DNA of 64,000 nucleotides, from positions 91,867-155,866 of the forward strand of contig NZ_JBQKJT010000010.1 of assembly GCF_052117125.1 (NCBI RefSeq), given 5' to 3'. The notes under the pieces were generated by a model. The model saw only the letters and a program-made list of their open reading frames with translations. It searched no databases and was not told where the DNA came from. Position numbers and translations under genes: made by a program. This stretch comes from Avoscillospira_A sp052117125. Its GTDB lineage: Bacteria > Bacillota > Clostridia > Oscillospirales > Oscillospiraceae. Below are positions 43,808 to 53,071 of the stretch, piece by piece; position 1 is the first letter of the stretch, and each line of letters starts with the position of its first letter.

Positions 43808-46171
43808 TTACAGGTCGTCCTGCACTAAATGCAGCTTTTTCGCGGCGGTTTTGGCCTCCGCCCGGCGCTTCACGTCCAGCTTGTCGAGGATGTGGCTGAC
43901 GTGGGTCTTCACGGTCGGCAGCTTCACGTCCATAATCTGCGCGATCTCGGCGTTGGACTTGTCCGCGCAGAGCAGATGGAGAATTTGCAGCTCCGTGGGT
44001 GTCAGCTCCTCGCCGGGGGCAAGGCGGGGCTCGAGGAAATGGGGGTAAAACGCCGCCTGCGTCCGCACCGCCGCCATCAGCCGCTTGCGCCATGCTTTGT
44101 CACCGTCCCAGTCCAGCGCCTCCAGCAGCGGCAGCGCCGCCGTGCCGTATACGCTGACGGTGCGGATGAAGCGGTACTCCGCCGCTGTGTCCAGCGCCGC
44201 CGTCAATCGCCCGCGCCACCCCTCGTCCCGCTTGCGGTGCAGGGCAATGGCCGTCAAAATGTTCAGGTGAATCCCGTCGATGATGCGGGCGCAGTTTGGG
44301 ATGTACGGCTCCAGCGGGGCAAGCGTCAGCAGCGCCGCGTCCGGCCTGCCGTCCGCCAGCTCCGCCATGGCCTGGGTGAGATATTGGTAGCGCCGCATGA
44401 CGTTCAAATGCGTCGGCTCTCGGGGCGCTTTTTCCCGATACCACGCGTCCGCCGCATCGATATCTCCCGTGTGCAGCGAAAGGCGGCAGAGCATGGCATC
44501 CATGTTGGGGAAAAACCGGGTCAGGCCCCGCTCGGCAAAGCGTTCGCGGAGCACCTCGATGGTGCGCCGCGCGTCGGTGGGCTGTCCGTTTGCCAGCTGG
44601 CTGCGGGCCAGCAGACCGCTGATGGCGAACTCCATGTCCGGCGCGCCGCGGTTGCGCACCTCGTTGAGCTGCGGGAGAAGGGACAGCATCCGACCGGCGA
44701 CGTCCTCGCCCTTTTCAAACTTACTCTCGGCGATGGCGCAGTCCACAAGACCCACGCCGTCCCGCCCCAGCACCGCCTCCACGGGGATGCGGAGGGTCTT
44801 GTAGAGCAGGTCGTCCTTTTTGCTCCACGGGGAGAAGTCCTTGCCGCCGTTCATGATGCTGGGCAACGCGCTGGTGACGGAGAAGGACGGCAGCGTCACT
44901 TCCTTGTTCATCAGCAGCCGGAACACAGCTGGGATGGTTTCCATCAAGCCGTTCACGCCCCGCTGGGGCAGGGAGATGTCCAGCCACGCAAGGCGGCTGC
45001 GGGCCTGCTTCCCGGCGGCATCCTGTCTGCCGCAGTGTTCGGCAAATGCTTGCAGCTCGCCGTACCAGCGCTCCGAGCCTTCGTAATCCATGGCCAGCGC
45101 GCAGAGCATACTCATGCCCTGCATCAGCGAGGGAGAGGCGAGAATTTCCGCCTCCGGCAGACTTCGGTAGTATTTTTCCATCTCGGCATAGTGGCCCATG
45201 CCGGGGTGGAGTTCTGCATTGCGCACCAGCAACTCGGACACCTTGGAGTGGTCGCCGCCGCTGGTGTAGCATTCCAGGGCGCGGGCGTAGTCCTCCTTCA
45301 GCTCGTAGTAGAGCCCGCCGCGGCTGAGCAGCGCGCGGCGCTTTTCCTCTGTGTATTCCCGCTCCATCTCCCAGAGAAGGAACTCCCGGAAACCGGACCA
45401 GAAGTGATAGTGCTGGCGGTCGTCGCAGCGGAACATGGTGGTATAGCGCAGCAGCCAGTCCAGCAGGTCGCCGGCCCGTGGATCGCCGCTGACCATCCGC
45501 GCCATTTCCAGGTCGAAGCTCTCAAACGGCGCAAGCTCCAGCAGAAAACGGCGCACCGGCAGGTCAAAGCGCCGGTAGATGGCGGTCTCGAAGTAGAGAA
45601 ACACCTCCCGGAACACCCGCGCCACGATCTCCGGCGAAAAATGCTTTCCGCCGGACAGATGCCGCGCCGTGATGGCCACGCCCAGTGGGTATCCGATGGA
45701 TTCCTTCCGTATCCCGTCGATCTCACTGTCTGCCGCCTCCACGCCGTAAAGCCGGAGCAGCCGCCGCACATCATCCGCATCAAAGAGCAGGTCGTCGGTC
45801 TCCAGCACCGTCATCAGCCCCGTGTATTGAAAGGCCATGAGGCTCCCCGGCGGCGGGCCGCGGGAGAGCAGGACGAAGCGGCGCTCAGGGCAGGCGCGGA
45901 TCAGCTCGCACAGGGCATTCCAGTCCTGCTCCTCCTGCATATCCTGAATGTTGTCGATCAGCAGGATGTCTCACGCATCTTCCAGAGAGGGCAGCGCAAA
46001 GCCGGTATCTGCCGCGTTCAGCCGCAGAACGGGCCGCCCATCCAACAGCGTATCGGCCAGCACTGTCTTTCCGAAGCCGCAGGGTGCGCTGAAAAAGAGT
46101 GCGCGGCCCTGCCGCAAAAAACGGTCAAACTGCTTCTCAACGGACGGTTTTACGATGATATTTTCCTGCAA
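43808..46171 (-). pseudogene. MalT-like LuxR-family regulator with an in-frame stop
   Basis: The frame starts at 46171 with Walker A APCGFGKT. A TGA at 45973-45971 then falls between SLEDA and DILLIDNIQ (the Walker B strand), and the same frame continues without shift to 43808. The total is about 788 codons. The layout is that of a MalT-type STAND regulator: NTPase domain, TPR-like helices and a C-terminal LuxR helix-turn-helix (ELTPTELQILHLLCADKSNAEIAQIMDVKLPTVKTHVSHIL). A single C-to-T change (CGA to TGA) would explain the stop. It probably controlled the surface protein genes beside it. A second ATG at 45940 could give a protein without Walker A. Confidence 0.8.
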
Positions 46172-46202
46172 GCGTTTCCCTCCCTTGCGCCAGAGTGGAA
46201 TT

Positions 46203-46247
46203 GTCCCGTAGGGGAACCCTACGGGACAGGGGGGCGCGCCCCCCTGT
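46203..46247 (-). promoter_or_regulatory. twin hairpin before the LuxR-like gene
   Basis: GTCCCGTAGGG-GAA-CCCTACGGGAC (46203-46227), then a 22-base perfect palindrome of G6 and C6 around CGCG (46226-46247). It matches in layout, not in sequence, the pair at 39166-39210. The rest of 46248-46459 is AT-rich and holds no gene. Confidence 0.7.
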
Positions 46248-46459
46248 CAATACCTCTTTCGACGAAATTGATTATAACTCAAGTTTATTATACAACCCCT
46301 GACGAAAATGTAAATCGTTCCAAAGTATGAGAGGAATGATTTTTGCAAATTGTCAATAACAATATTCCTATCGTAACCGTCAAAACCAGGGGCGGCCATA
46401 GAGAAAGCAAGGCTGTCGGAGTGCAGTGCAAGTCTTTTTTTGCTTTTTGAGGTAAAATT

Positions 46460-47245
46460 ATGTCCAAAAATGAAGAAAATCTTTTTTCCATTGGGGAAAT
46501 TGCCAAAGCGCTGGGCGTCACCCGCCGCATTATCCTCCATTACGAGGAGCGGGGACTCATTCAGCCCGACACCCGAAATACCGCCACCGGCAACCGCTAT
46601 TACGGTATTGACACCTTCACTCTGCTGCGCAGTATCCGCAGCCTGCAAAACCTTGGATTGACGCTGGATGAGATCTGGGACTACTTCAACGACTCCGCCG
46701 ACCTGCTGCCGCTGATTCAGCGGCTGGAAAAGATGCGCGATGAGCTGAACCTCAACATCGAAAAGCTCTACGAGCGGGCTAAGATCAGCTCTGAACAGGT
46801 CAAGGAGATATTTTTGCCGCCGCAGCTGGTGTATCGCCGCATCTATCCGAGCGGTTCCGTGGCCGAGCGCACCGTCCTGCTGCGTAATACGGCGCTGGAG
46901 GCCATGCGCTCCTACGGAACGGACATCACCCGGCGGATGTACTTCATCGAATATCCCATTGACCGTTCGGGAGAAGCCGCTTTCTGTGTGGCAGTTCCCG
47001 CAGGCAGCCAAGGTGAATTTGTGGTGGAGCTGCCGGAAGTGTAGGCAATCTGCATCTACCACCACGGAGCCTACGAGGAACTCCCTGCCGTAGGGCGGCA
47101 GCTTCAGGACCATGCCGCCGCCCACGGTCTAACGCCGCTTGGCACCCTGCGCCACACCTATCTGGAGGGCCCGCCCCAGCACAAGGACCCGAGCAAGTTC
47201 ATCACCCAGGTGGCCCTGCCGGTGGCGGGAAATAGGAAAGCGTGA
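46460..47245 (+). pseudogene. MerR-family regulator with effector-binding domain, in-frame TAG
   Basis: The N-terminal MerR domain (IGEIAKALGVTRRIILHYEERGLI, about 10-75) is followed by a dimerisation helix and a GyrI-like effector domain. A TAG at 47042-47044 ends the first frame after FVVELPEV. The same frame then goes on for 66 codons, with AICIYHHGAYEEL to LRHTYLEGPPQHKDPSKFITQV, the normal end of GyrI-like domains, to a TGA at 47243-47245. So a single nonsense change cuts the last quarter. It diverges from the LuxR-like gene. Confidence 0.8.
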
Positions 47246-47289
47246 CAGCATCAGAGAAAGACGATACCATGCGGAAACAAGAGGTATTT

Positions 47290-49044
47290 TTAATCGGCAT
47301 AGTATGCAGGGCGGCTAATAGATGTAAAGCCGCTCTTTCCCGTCACAACCACATTGTTGTACCCGCTGGCGCAGTGGATGATAAGCACATTGCCGTTTCC
47401 GTCAAATCCACAGACAATGCCGACATGGCTGTCTCCCGGATAGAACACAAGGTCTCCCGGCTGGGCATCGCTCCATGAAATATCGGTGCAATAGCTGTGC
47501 TGACTGGACGCTCCACCGCCATGGCCGATGACATAACTGCCGCCAGACTGGTTGTAAAACACCCAATCGACAAAGCCGGAACAGTCTAATCCGAATGGGC
47601 GCATCGTTCCGGTCGTAGAGCTGCCTGCCGCCGTGACCTCCATAGGCGTACCCCAGCGAGAATCCCATCCAAGCACAAGGCTCTTTCCACCCCAGAAATA
47701 GTTGACCTTGCCCAGAAGCTGATACGCCGTCAGCACCACCTGCTTGCGCTCCTCGCTGATATCCGCAGGGAGTTTTTTCATGATCTCCGCAGCTTCCTTA
47801 TCGCCGAGTGCAATATCCTGGTAGCTGCCGGTGAGCCGCATGAACAGTTCTTCATACTCCGGCTGCATCAGTTCCTCCAGCAGCTTCTTCTGTTCTGCCG
47901 TGAAATGGTATTCCTCCGCCATTTGCAGATGATCCTTGACTGTGACAGTGATGTGCAGGATGACGGTATCGCTTTCATCCTTGTCGCCTGAGATGGTTTC
48001 CACCCAATAAGAGATGGCGTTCATATCCCAGAAAATCTGTCGCAGAATATCCAGCTTTTCTTCCGTCAGCGTCGCCACCTCGTCCGGCGACGCTGCATCT
48101 GTCGTTGTCCGCACAGCATAGACCGCCAGCACATCCCGCCAGTTCGCCACCATAGCGGCGCTGCCCGCGTTGTCCATATCCAATTCGTCATAAGGGTTAT
48201 CCACCTTGATCTGCTCGATGCGGTCTGTGAACTCCGCGTTCAGCATGGTCACAGCCTCCGGCATCGTATATCCGGTGCCGCTGTCCTCGCCGGAGAAGAA
48301 AATCCCAAACGGCGACGCGATCAGAAGCCCGATCAGGCAGATGACTAACACCATTGAGAGGACCGTGCTGCCGCCCGCCATCATCGCCGCCGCAAGGCTT
48401 CTGGCGGCGGACAGGATCGCCCGCAGCGCCCGTCCCGCCGCCTGGGATGCTTTCTGCGCGGTGGCCTGCGCCGCTTTCGCGGCTTGCTGATACCGCGTTG
48501 TCTGCACCACTGCTTCCCGTGCGGCATGGGCGCTGCTTTGCAGCATGACCGCCTGCTTCTGTGCGGACTCTGCGGCTTTCACCGCGTCGCCCGTCTTGCG
48601 TGAACGAGACAAAGTCGGTGATACTTTCCGTTCCATTGGCAGACTGTGTTTTCGCGCCGATTTTGGCAAGCTGGTTGCCGCCCGCTCTTTAATGTGAGGA
48701 GTCTGTGCTGAACGTTTCCTGTCGGGCATGGTGCTGCCGTCCCTGTCTGAATGCAAGGCTTGCGCCGTCTTGACCTGGTGCCGCGATACGGCTCGTTTTT
48801 GCACCGCCTGCCATCGGGCGGCTTTGCGCCCGCGTTCCTCCATAAATACTCTCTGCCCCTGCCGCTGCGGTTCCGCTGCCACTGTGACCTGTGTCTCTGT
48901 CTGTGCGCCGATATAGGCGTCTTTGGTCTTGATCTTGGCAGCTTTTTGCGCGGCGTTCTGACGCGCCTGCTGCCGTCCACGCTCCGCAGCGGTCTGCGGC
49001 TGCGAAACGGCAGAAGTGGTATCTTTTCCCTTGATATTGCTCAT
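47290..49044 (-). CDS. C40 (NlpC/P60) peptidase of the conjugation machinery
   Basis: 584 residues. The basic, Ala/Gln/Lys-rich N-terminal 200 residues lead to one transmembrane helix (about 225-248), a helical VirB8/VirB1-like middle part, and a C-terminal NlpC/P60 domain. That domain has Cys in FGLDCSGFVDW, His in DSHVGIVCG and a third polar residue in LIIHCASGYN. Such proteins (Tn916 Orf14-like) open the wall for the type IV secretion channel. The first ten codons (MSNIKGKDTT) may derive from a junction with the TPR gene upstream. The VirB4-type gene normally just upstream is missing. Confidence 0.82.
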   Translation of the reverse strand: MSNIKGKDTTSAVSQPQTAAERGRQQARQNAAQKAAKIKTKDAYIGAQTETQVTVAAEPQRQGQRVFMEERGRKAARWQAVQKRAVSRHQVKTAQALHSDRDGSTMPDRKRSAQTPHIKERAATSLPKSARKHSLPMERKVSPTLSRSRKTGDAVKAAESAQKQAVMLQSSAHAAREAVVQTTRYQQAAKAAQATAQKASQAAGRALRAILSAARSLAAAMMAGGSTVLSMVLVICLIGLLIASPFGIFFSGEDSGTGYTMPEAVTMLNAEFTDRIEQIKVDNPYDELDMDNAGSAAMVANWRDVLAVYAVRTTTDAASPDEVATLTEEKLDILRQIFWDMNAISYWVETISGDKDESDTVILHITVTVKDHLQMAEEYHFTAEQKKLLEELMQPEYEELFMRLTGSYQDIALGDKEAAEIMKKLPADISEERKQVVLTAYQLLGKVNYFWGGKSLVLGWDSRWGTPMEVTAAGSSTTGTMRPFGLDCSGFVDWVFYNQSGGSYVIGHGGGASSQHSYCTDISWSDAQPGDLVFYPGDSHVGIVCGFDGNGNVLIIHCASGYNNVVVTGKSGFTSISRPAYYAD

Positions 49045-49621
49045 TTATAATTGCTGCTATTATATCAAGTATGGCTATGTTTCCGCCGTAGATTTTGTGA
49101 TGTCTATATTGTTGAAAAAGTCCTTGGTTTTCGTTGTATACTGTAATTGCTTTTTCATACTGTGCAGTTTCAAAATAGCTCAAGCAAAGGTTGATTTTAT
49201 GAACTACATTAACAGAAGAACCGCTCAGCCGCTCATGGGACAATTTTTCCAGCATAGGAATTGCTATATCAAATTGTTTTGTCTCAATGTATCCAGCAGC
49301 CAAATTTAATTCTAAGATATTTCTTAATGTTTTCCCTTTTGCGGTTTTTAGCAAATTTTCTATACCGTCAATGTATTCCTGTGGCTTTTCTTCACTCAAC
49401 AGCTTTGCAATTTTCTTGACTTTGTTAAAATAAATTAGATTGTAACATACATTGATTAACACAGCACCTAATACAATGGCAACCGCCGCAATCCAATAAC
49501 CATGCATAAAAGCTGCATCATCAATCCTAAAACTAATTTTAAGGAATAACAAAATCAAGCCGAAGCAGACTCCTATCAAAACTATTTTTGCAACTCTTTT
49601 CAAATTGAGTACCTCCATCAT
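49030..49621 (-). pseudogene. membrane TPR-like protein, 3' end lost
   Basis: About 195 residues with two membrane helices (about 10-27 and 42-60) and a helical repeat region (LNLAAGYIETKQFDIAIPML, INLCLSYFETAQYEKAITVY). At about 49030-49050 the frame runs into the C40 peptidase gene in a different frame, so its natural end is gone. I do not recognise a specific family. It may belong to the immunity-like cluster to its right. Confidence 0.6.
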
Positions 49622-49867
49622 ACTTTATTTACAACTTGCTGGCGGCGAACGGTTTGTCAAAACCGTTTGCGGACGGCAAGTCCACAGGGGATAGCCGCAT
49701 AAGCGGCGCAAGGGGGTGTAGCCACCTTGACGGAACGAAGTGACGAAACATTCTCGGTCGAGCAGTTTTCTTCTGCTGACCGGGAATGAAGCTCCGCAGG
49801 ACGCACGATACTCTCGACAGGAGAGTATAGAAGTGCGCCCTTAGAGTTCTAAGGGATTTTGTTCATG
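49622..49867 (-). other. structured non-coding stretch of the element
   Basis: About 245 bases without a gene but with several strong hairpins: AACGGTTT/AAACCGTT near 49648-49668, a roughly 16-bp stem CTCGGTC-GAGCAG/CTGCT-GACCGGG near 49754-49785, TACTCTC/GAGAGTA near 49810-49827, and CCCTTAGA/TCTAAGGG at about 49839-49857 with ATTTTG after it. I cannot assign it to a known RNA family. Confidence 0.55.
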
Positions 49868-50062
49868 TTAGCACTCATCTAACACATATTGTCCTCGACT
49901 GCCATCAGCCAAAATATAATATCCATCTTGAATTTCTTGAATTCCACCACCAAATGACCATCCTTTGGATTCCACAAATTCAATAAACGCATTCCAGAAC
50001 TCGTCTTCTGTTACTTCTGGTGGAACTTCAATGCACCCTTGAATTTCAAACTCTTTTCGCAC
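49868..50062 (-). CDS. small protein of the immunity-like cluster
   Basis: 64 residues from GTG 50062 (MRKEFEIQGCIEVPPEV), ending ADGSRGQYVLDEC. GGAGGA lies five bases before the GTG, which overlaps the upstream gene's end by 17 bases. The acidic alpha/beta pattern (EDEFWNAFIEFVESKGWSFGGGI) is like small immunity proteins, but this is a guess from size and context. Confidence 0.55.
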   Translation of the reverse strand: MRKEFEIQGCIEVPPEVTEDEFWNAFIEFVESKGWSFGGGIQEIQDGYYILADGSRGQYVLDEC

Positions 50063-50471
50063 AGCACTCCTCCGTTTTCTCCTCTTTATTGTCTTCTCCT
50101 GTCCATTCCACCCACTTTGCATTTTCCAATGTCATAATGGTGTATTCAGGATATTTTCTATGAATTTCGGTAAGGCAAATATTTCTCCATTCTCCATACA
50201 ATCCCTCACCAGTTACTTGGAACTCCTTTGGATTCCAATAAGAGGATTTATATGTAGAATCCACTCTCCCGCAAATTTCACATTGTCTTCCCCAAGCAAA
50301 TGAGTCACTTCCGTAGTGTAAGATGATTTTTTTGTATAAGTGTTTGTGCTTAGACCGTTTTCGGCTATCAGATGTAGCAGCCGTCTTTGATTTTCCTTTA
50401 TGCGGAGGTGTTTCTTCCTCTATTGGTTGCTGATGTTGTTTTTTATATAAATGTGTTTTTTCACGATTCAT
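50046..50471 (-). CDS. uncharacterised protein with a Cys pair
   Basis: 141 residues. A basic N-terminal third (KKQHQQPIEEE and KHKHLYKKI) precedes a small domain with CEIC and a later ICL/ECC, which might bind zinc. It includes GSDSFAWGRQCEICGRVDST and EWRNICLTEIHRKYPEYTI. I do not recognise it. It is second to last in a leftward run of small unrelated genes with low GC, typical of polymorphic-toxin immunity arrays. Confidence 0.5.
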   Translation of the reverse strand: MNREKTHLYKKQHQQPIEEETPPHKGKSKTAATSDSRKRSKHKHLYKKIILHYGSDSFAWGRQCEICGRVDSTYKSSYWNPKEFQVTGEGLYGEWRNICLTEIHRKYPEYTIMTLENAKWVEWTGEDNKEEKTEECCAKRV

Positions 50472-50524
50472 CGTTAGACTTCCTCCTCTGTGAATTTCTT
50501 TGAATCATGTTCAATACAGTAGCA

Positions 50525-50920
50525 TCAATCACCAAAACCAACTAATCCGTATCCATGCTCCATGGCTACATCACATGCATGACCCAATTCATCCGCAAAA
50601 CGCCGAATCTTTGGGAAGCACAGGCCATATTGCTGAATTACACGGTTTTCTTCTGTGCCATGTTCCTCAAGCCACTTGATGATAGATTGCGAAAAAGTCT
50701 TGATTACCGGAACCAGGTCCGCTTCCAGTTGGATTTCCCTGTATGGATCGAATTGATAATAGCATGTATAGTTTGTGAGTTCGTTTCTGATATCGTACAG
50801 GAAGTGGCCTATTTCTTCCGGTTCTGATACAACGTGATCTTCCATCCTTTTTTCGGGGTCCATCGACACAATCTCAAACGCATGGTTGAAGTCTTTTGCT
50901 GCAATAATCTCTAAAGACAT
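50525..50920 (-). CDS. uncharacterised acidic protein, immunity-like
   Basis: 131 residues, acidic and mainly helical, with no membrane segment. It contains HVVSEPEEIGHFLYDIRNEL and ends EHGYGLVGFGD. Size, low GC and neighbours fit an immunity protein, but no toxin gene is nearby. AGAGGTGATG precedes the start. Confidence 0.5.
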   Translation of the reverse strand: MSLEIIAAKDFNHAFEIVSMDPEKRMEDHVVSEPEEIGHFLYDIRNELTNYTCYYQFDPYREIQLEADLVPVIKTFSQSIIKWLEEHGTEENRVIQQYGLCFPKIRRFADELGHACDVAMEHGYGLVGFGD

Positions 50921-50938
50921 TTCATCACCTCTTAAATC

Positions 50939-51373
50939 TTAATCCCAAAAGTTAAAAATAATATCCCCTATTATATTCGGTTTCCAATACTTGATTTGTT
51001 CCAGCTCAGCTTTGTTAAGTTCACCAACAATATCATGCCAGCTCTGCTCAAGCTCTGGCAGTGTAAGTACATTCACACTTGGGTCAGTGAGATTGAATGG
51101 GCTTTCTACAAATTCAATCTTTGTAAAGTCCAAGTTTTTTGCAAATGCAATCCATGGATAATAGGCATTTTCCAAAAGATAAAACCTGCCCTGTTCAGTT
51201 TTGATTTCGGCAGAATAAAAATTTTTCGATGCAAGATCTAAATCAAATGAAAGTACCTCACAATGATAACGAGTCGCAATAGAATAACAAAATCTCTGAA
51301 ATATCCTTTTCTCTTGTTCTGGGATATAGGGATCTTTCAAATTCCTAAAGCCAGTAATCCCATTTGGAAGCAT
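50939..51373 (-). CDS. uncharacterised protein, immunity-like
   Basis: 144 residues with an alpha/beta pattern (RFCYSIATRYHCEVLSFDLD, IKTEQGRFYLLENAYYPWIAF, and a tail ending IIGDIIFNFWD). It is the first of the leftward cluster, with AAAAAGGGGG before the start. I do not recognise the family; the strand-rich middle is common in immunity proteins. Confidence 0.5.
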   Translation of the reverse strand: MLPNGITGFRNLKDPYIPEQEKRIFQRFCYSIATRYHCEVLSFDLDLASKNFYSAEIKTEQGRFYLLENAYYPWIAFAKNLDFTKIEFVESPFNLTDPSVNVLTLPELEQSWHDIVGELNKAELEQIKYWKPNIIGDIIFNFWD

Positions 51374-51463
51374 TTTATCCCCCCTTTTTCAAATGATTCA
51401 TGTTTGTATTAATTTTAACATAAAGATATGAACGAATCTATTTCGATTTTCTTAAATTAGAAT

Positions 51464-51499
51464 ACCGCCCGAACAAAATTTCTCTGCTCAGGCGGTCTC
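51464..51499 (-). terminator. hairpin after the TnpV-region genes
   Basis: ACCGCC and GGCGGT near 51464-51496 pair with two extra base pairs and a loop containing a T-run. It is a possible terminator for 51506-51787. Confidence 0.45.
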
Positions 51500-51505
51500 G
51501 CTCTA

Positions 51506-51787
51506 CTATTTTTCTTTCTTCTGTTGTACCTGTTCATGGGCTTCCTGCTGGACAATCAGCCCAGCCGAAAAACCATACTTGAAGTAGCTTTCGTTTTCCT
51601 CACATTGGGCGATTGCTGTCTGTGCTTGAAGTTCCTGCACCAGTTCATAGTCCTCTTTGTTCAATCGCTGGGATAACTGTTCCATTAACTTCTCGCAGGT
51701 TTTGAGTGCCTTGCGGTACTTCGGCGATGTAGGTGCAACCGTTTCACAGGGGTAAAAATCCCCACAATACATGGCTTCCAAAATCAT
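51506..51787 (-). CDS. DUF6809-like small protein of clostridial transposons
   Basis: 93 residues starting MILEAMYCGDFYPCETVAPTS, with YFKYGFSAGLIVQQEAHE near the end. This small acidic helical type is often found next to tnpV and serine recombinases in Firmicutes elements. Function unknown. It lies 13 bases downstream of tnpV. Confidence 0.6.
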   Translation of the reverse strand: MILEAMYCGDFYPCETVAPTSPKYRKALKTCEKLMEQLSQRLNKEDYELVQELQAQTAIAQCEENESYFKYGFSAGLIVQQEAHEQVQQKKEK

Positions 51788-51800
51788 AACTCCACCTCCC

Positions 51801-52178
51801 TCAACAGTAGATTAGTTCAGCCTTGATGATTTCCTCTGCTCGGCTGCGAATGGAGTTCATAGACTGCACCCACAACATCTGATTTTCCTCTTTCATGGCT
51901 TCGGTCACACCCTCGGCTTTCATCATCTGACAGATAATCAAGTGCAGCCTGTCCGCTGCCTGCTCGTTCAGATCGGCAAGTACAGTGTGGAGCTTGCCCG
52001 ACAAAAGCAGGTCGTTGTAGAGTATGGGGCGGTACTGTTTCAGATAGGACTGGTGCAAGTGTCCCCAGCGACCAATGGGGCGGTGTTCCTCCGGCAGCTT
52101 TAAGTCCGGCACATAGTAATCGCCCACCAGCACATGGTCTATGCCGTTCTCATGAATTTTCGGTTTCAGCTCTGTCAT
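51801..52178 (-). CDS. tnpV: TnpV family protein
   Basis: 125 residues matching the transposon-encoded TnpV family of Tn4451-type elements: GDYYVPDLKLPEEHRPIGRWG, then YLKQYRPILYNDLLLSGKL and the end MNSIRSRAEEIIKAELIYC. It has no established activity. It lies just downstream of a recombinase fragment, so both probably came in together. AAAGGAGCG precedes the start. Confidence 0.8.
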   Translation of the reverse strand: MTELKPKIHENGIDHVLVGDYYVPDLKLPEEHRPIGRWGHLHQSYLKQYRPILYNDLLLSGKLHTVLADLNEQAADRLHLIICQMMKAEGVTEAMKEENQMLWVQSMNSIRSRAEEIIKAELIYC

Positions 52179-52262
52179 AAAATCACGCTCCTTTTCTCGG
52201 TTCCAGCTTTGGCATACTACTTACCGGGACAAATACCCCTCTGGCAATATCCTCGGTGCGGA

Positions 52263-53033
52263 TTACCTGTTTTCTGGCTTCAATCTCTGCTTTTTCCTGG
52301 CTTTGGTGCGTTCCTCATACTCTTTCTGTTTACCATTGGCTTTCCGCTTCAAATAGTTTTGATGAAGCCTGTCCTTGCGTTCCTCACGCTTGCGGAGTTC
52401 TTCCAATTCCTCTGGGGTCAGCTCCACTTCGCCAAACGCTGGGGGAACAAATTTGCCCACAAAATTGAAGTACACTTCAATTTCCTGCGTGGTGTCCCGA
52501 CTGCCTTTGCGGTCACGCTCATGGACAAGGATTTTGTCGATAAACTCGTTGAGCATGGTAATGGTCAGGTTATCAAAGCTCTGGTACTTGTCAATCAGAG
52601 AGATAAAATTTTCCGCTGATTTTTTGTTCTTCTCATAGGCGGTAAGGCTGGCTTCCAGAGAAGATATTTCCTTGGTCAGCTCGGCTTGTTCCTTGCCGTA
52701 CTGTGCGTCGAGCGTGGCATAGCGGTTGTCTGGCAGCTTTCCCAGAATGTTGTCCTCATAGATTTTGCAAAGAAGGACTTCCAGCTCTTTCAGCCTGTTT
52801 TTGGCGGTGGCAAGGCGGGTCTTTTTCTTACGGACTTCCGCTGTCTGCTGGCTGTCCTGTGCTTCCTGCACCACCCGGATAAACTCGGCTCTGTCATGGC
52901 TTGCATACTCGGCAATGGCTTTCAAAAGCTCGGAAATCAACTCCAGAACCACCGATTCATTGATACGGTGCTGGGTCTTGCAGAGCGTTCCGCAAGGAAC
53001 TTTGGTATACTGTGAGCAGGTATAAGCCGCTTC
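52263..53033 (-). pseudogene. large serine recombinase, C-terminal part only
   Basis: The frame from about 53033 encodes the second half of the recombinase zinc ribbon (YTCSQYTKVPCGTLCKTQHR), the coiled coil (VRKKKTRLATAKNRLKELEVLL and on) and a DUF4368-type end (TMLNEFIDKILVHERDRKGSRD). The catalytic domain and recombinase domain are missing. The upstream side joins VirD4 sequence at about 53035-53072. It is a remnant of a Tn4451/TnpX-like element that inserted into the VirD4 gene and was then cut down. Confidence 0.8.
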
Positions 53034-53071
53034 CTAATCGACTGATTAAGAAGTCTCTTAAAGCATACAAC

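Noticed and set aside
47042..47044. TAG in the MerR gene as pyrrolysine codon
   Set aside because: No pyl genes are visible, the family has no such residue, and the MttB-family gene in the window has no internal TAG.
46247..47125. Minus-strand frame opposite the MerR gene
   Set aside because: It is a shadow of the MerR coding region; only the plus-strand frame shows a known domain.
52179..52330. Tiny frame ending in SSMPKLEPRKGA between recombinase fragment and tnpV
   Set aside because: It could be a small transposon protein, but no ATG, GTG or TTG with a ribosome binding site opens it, so I left it out.
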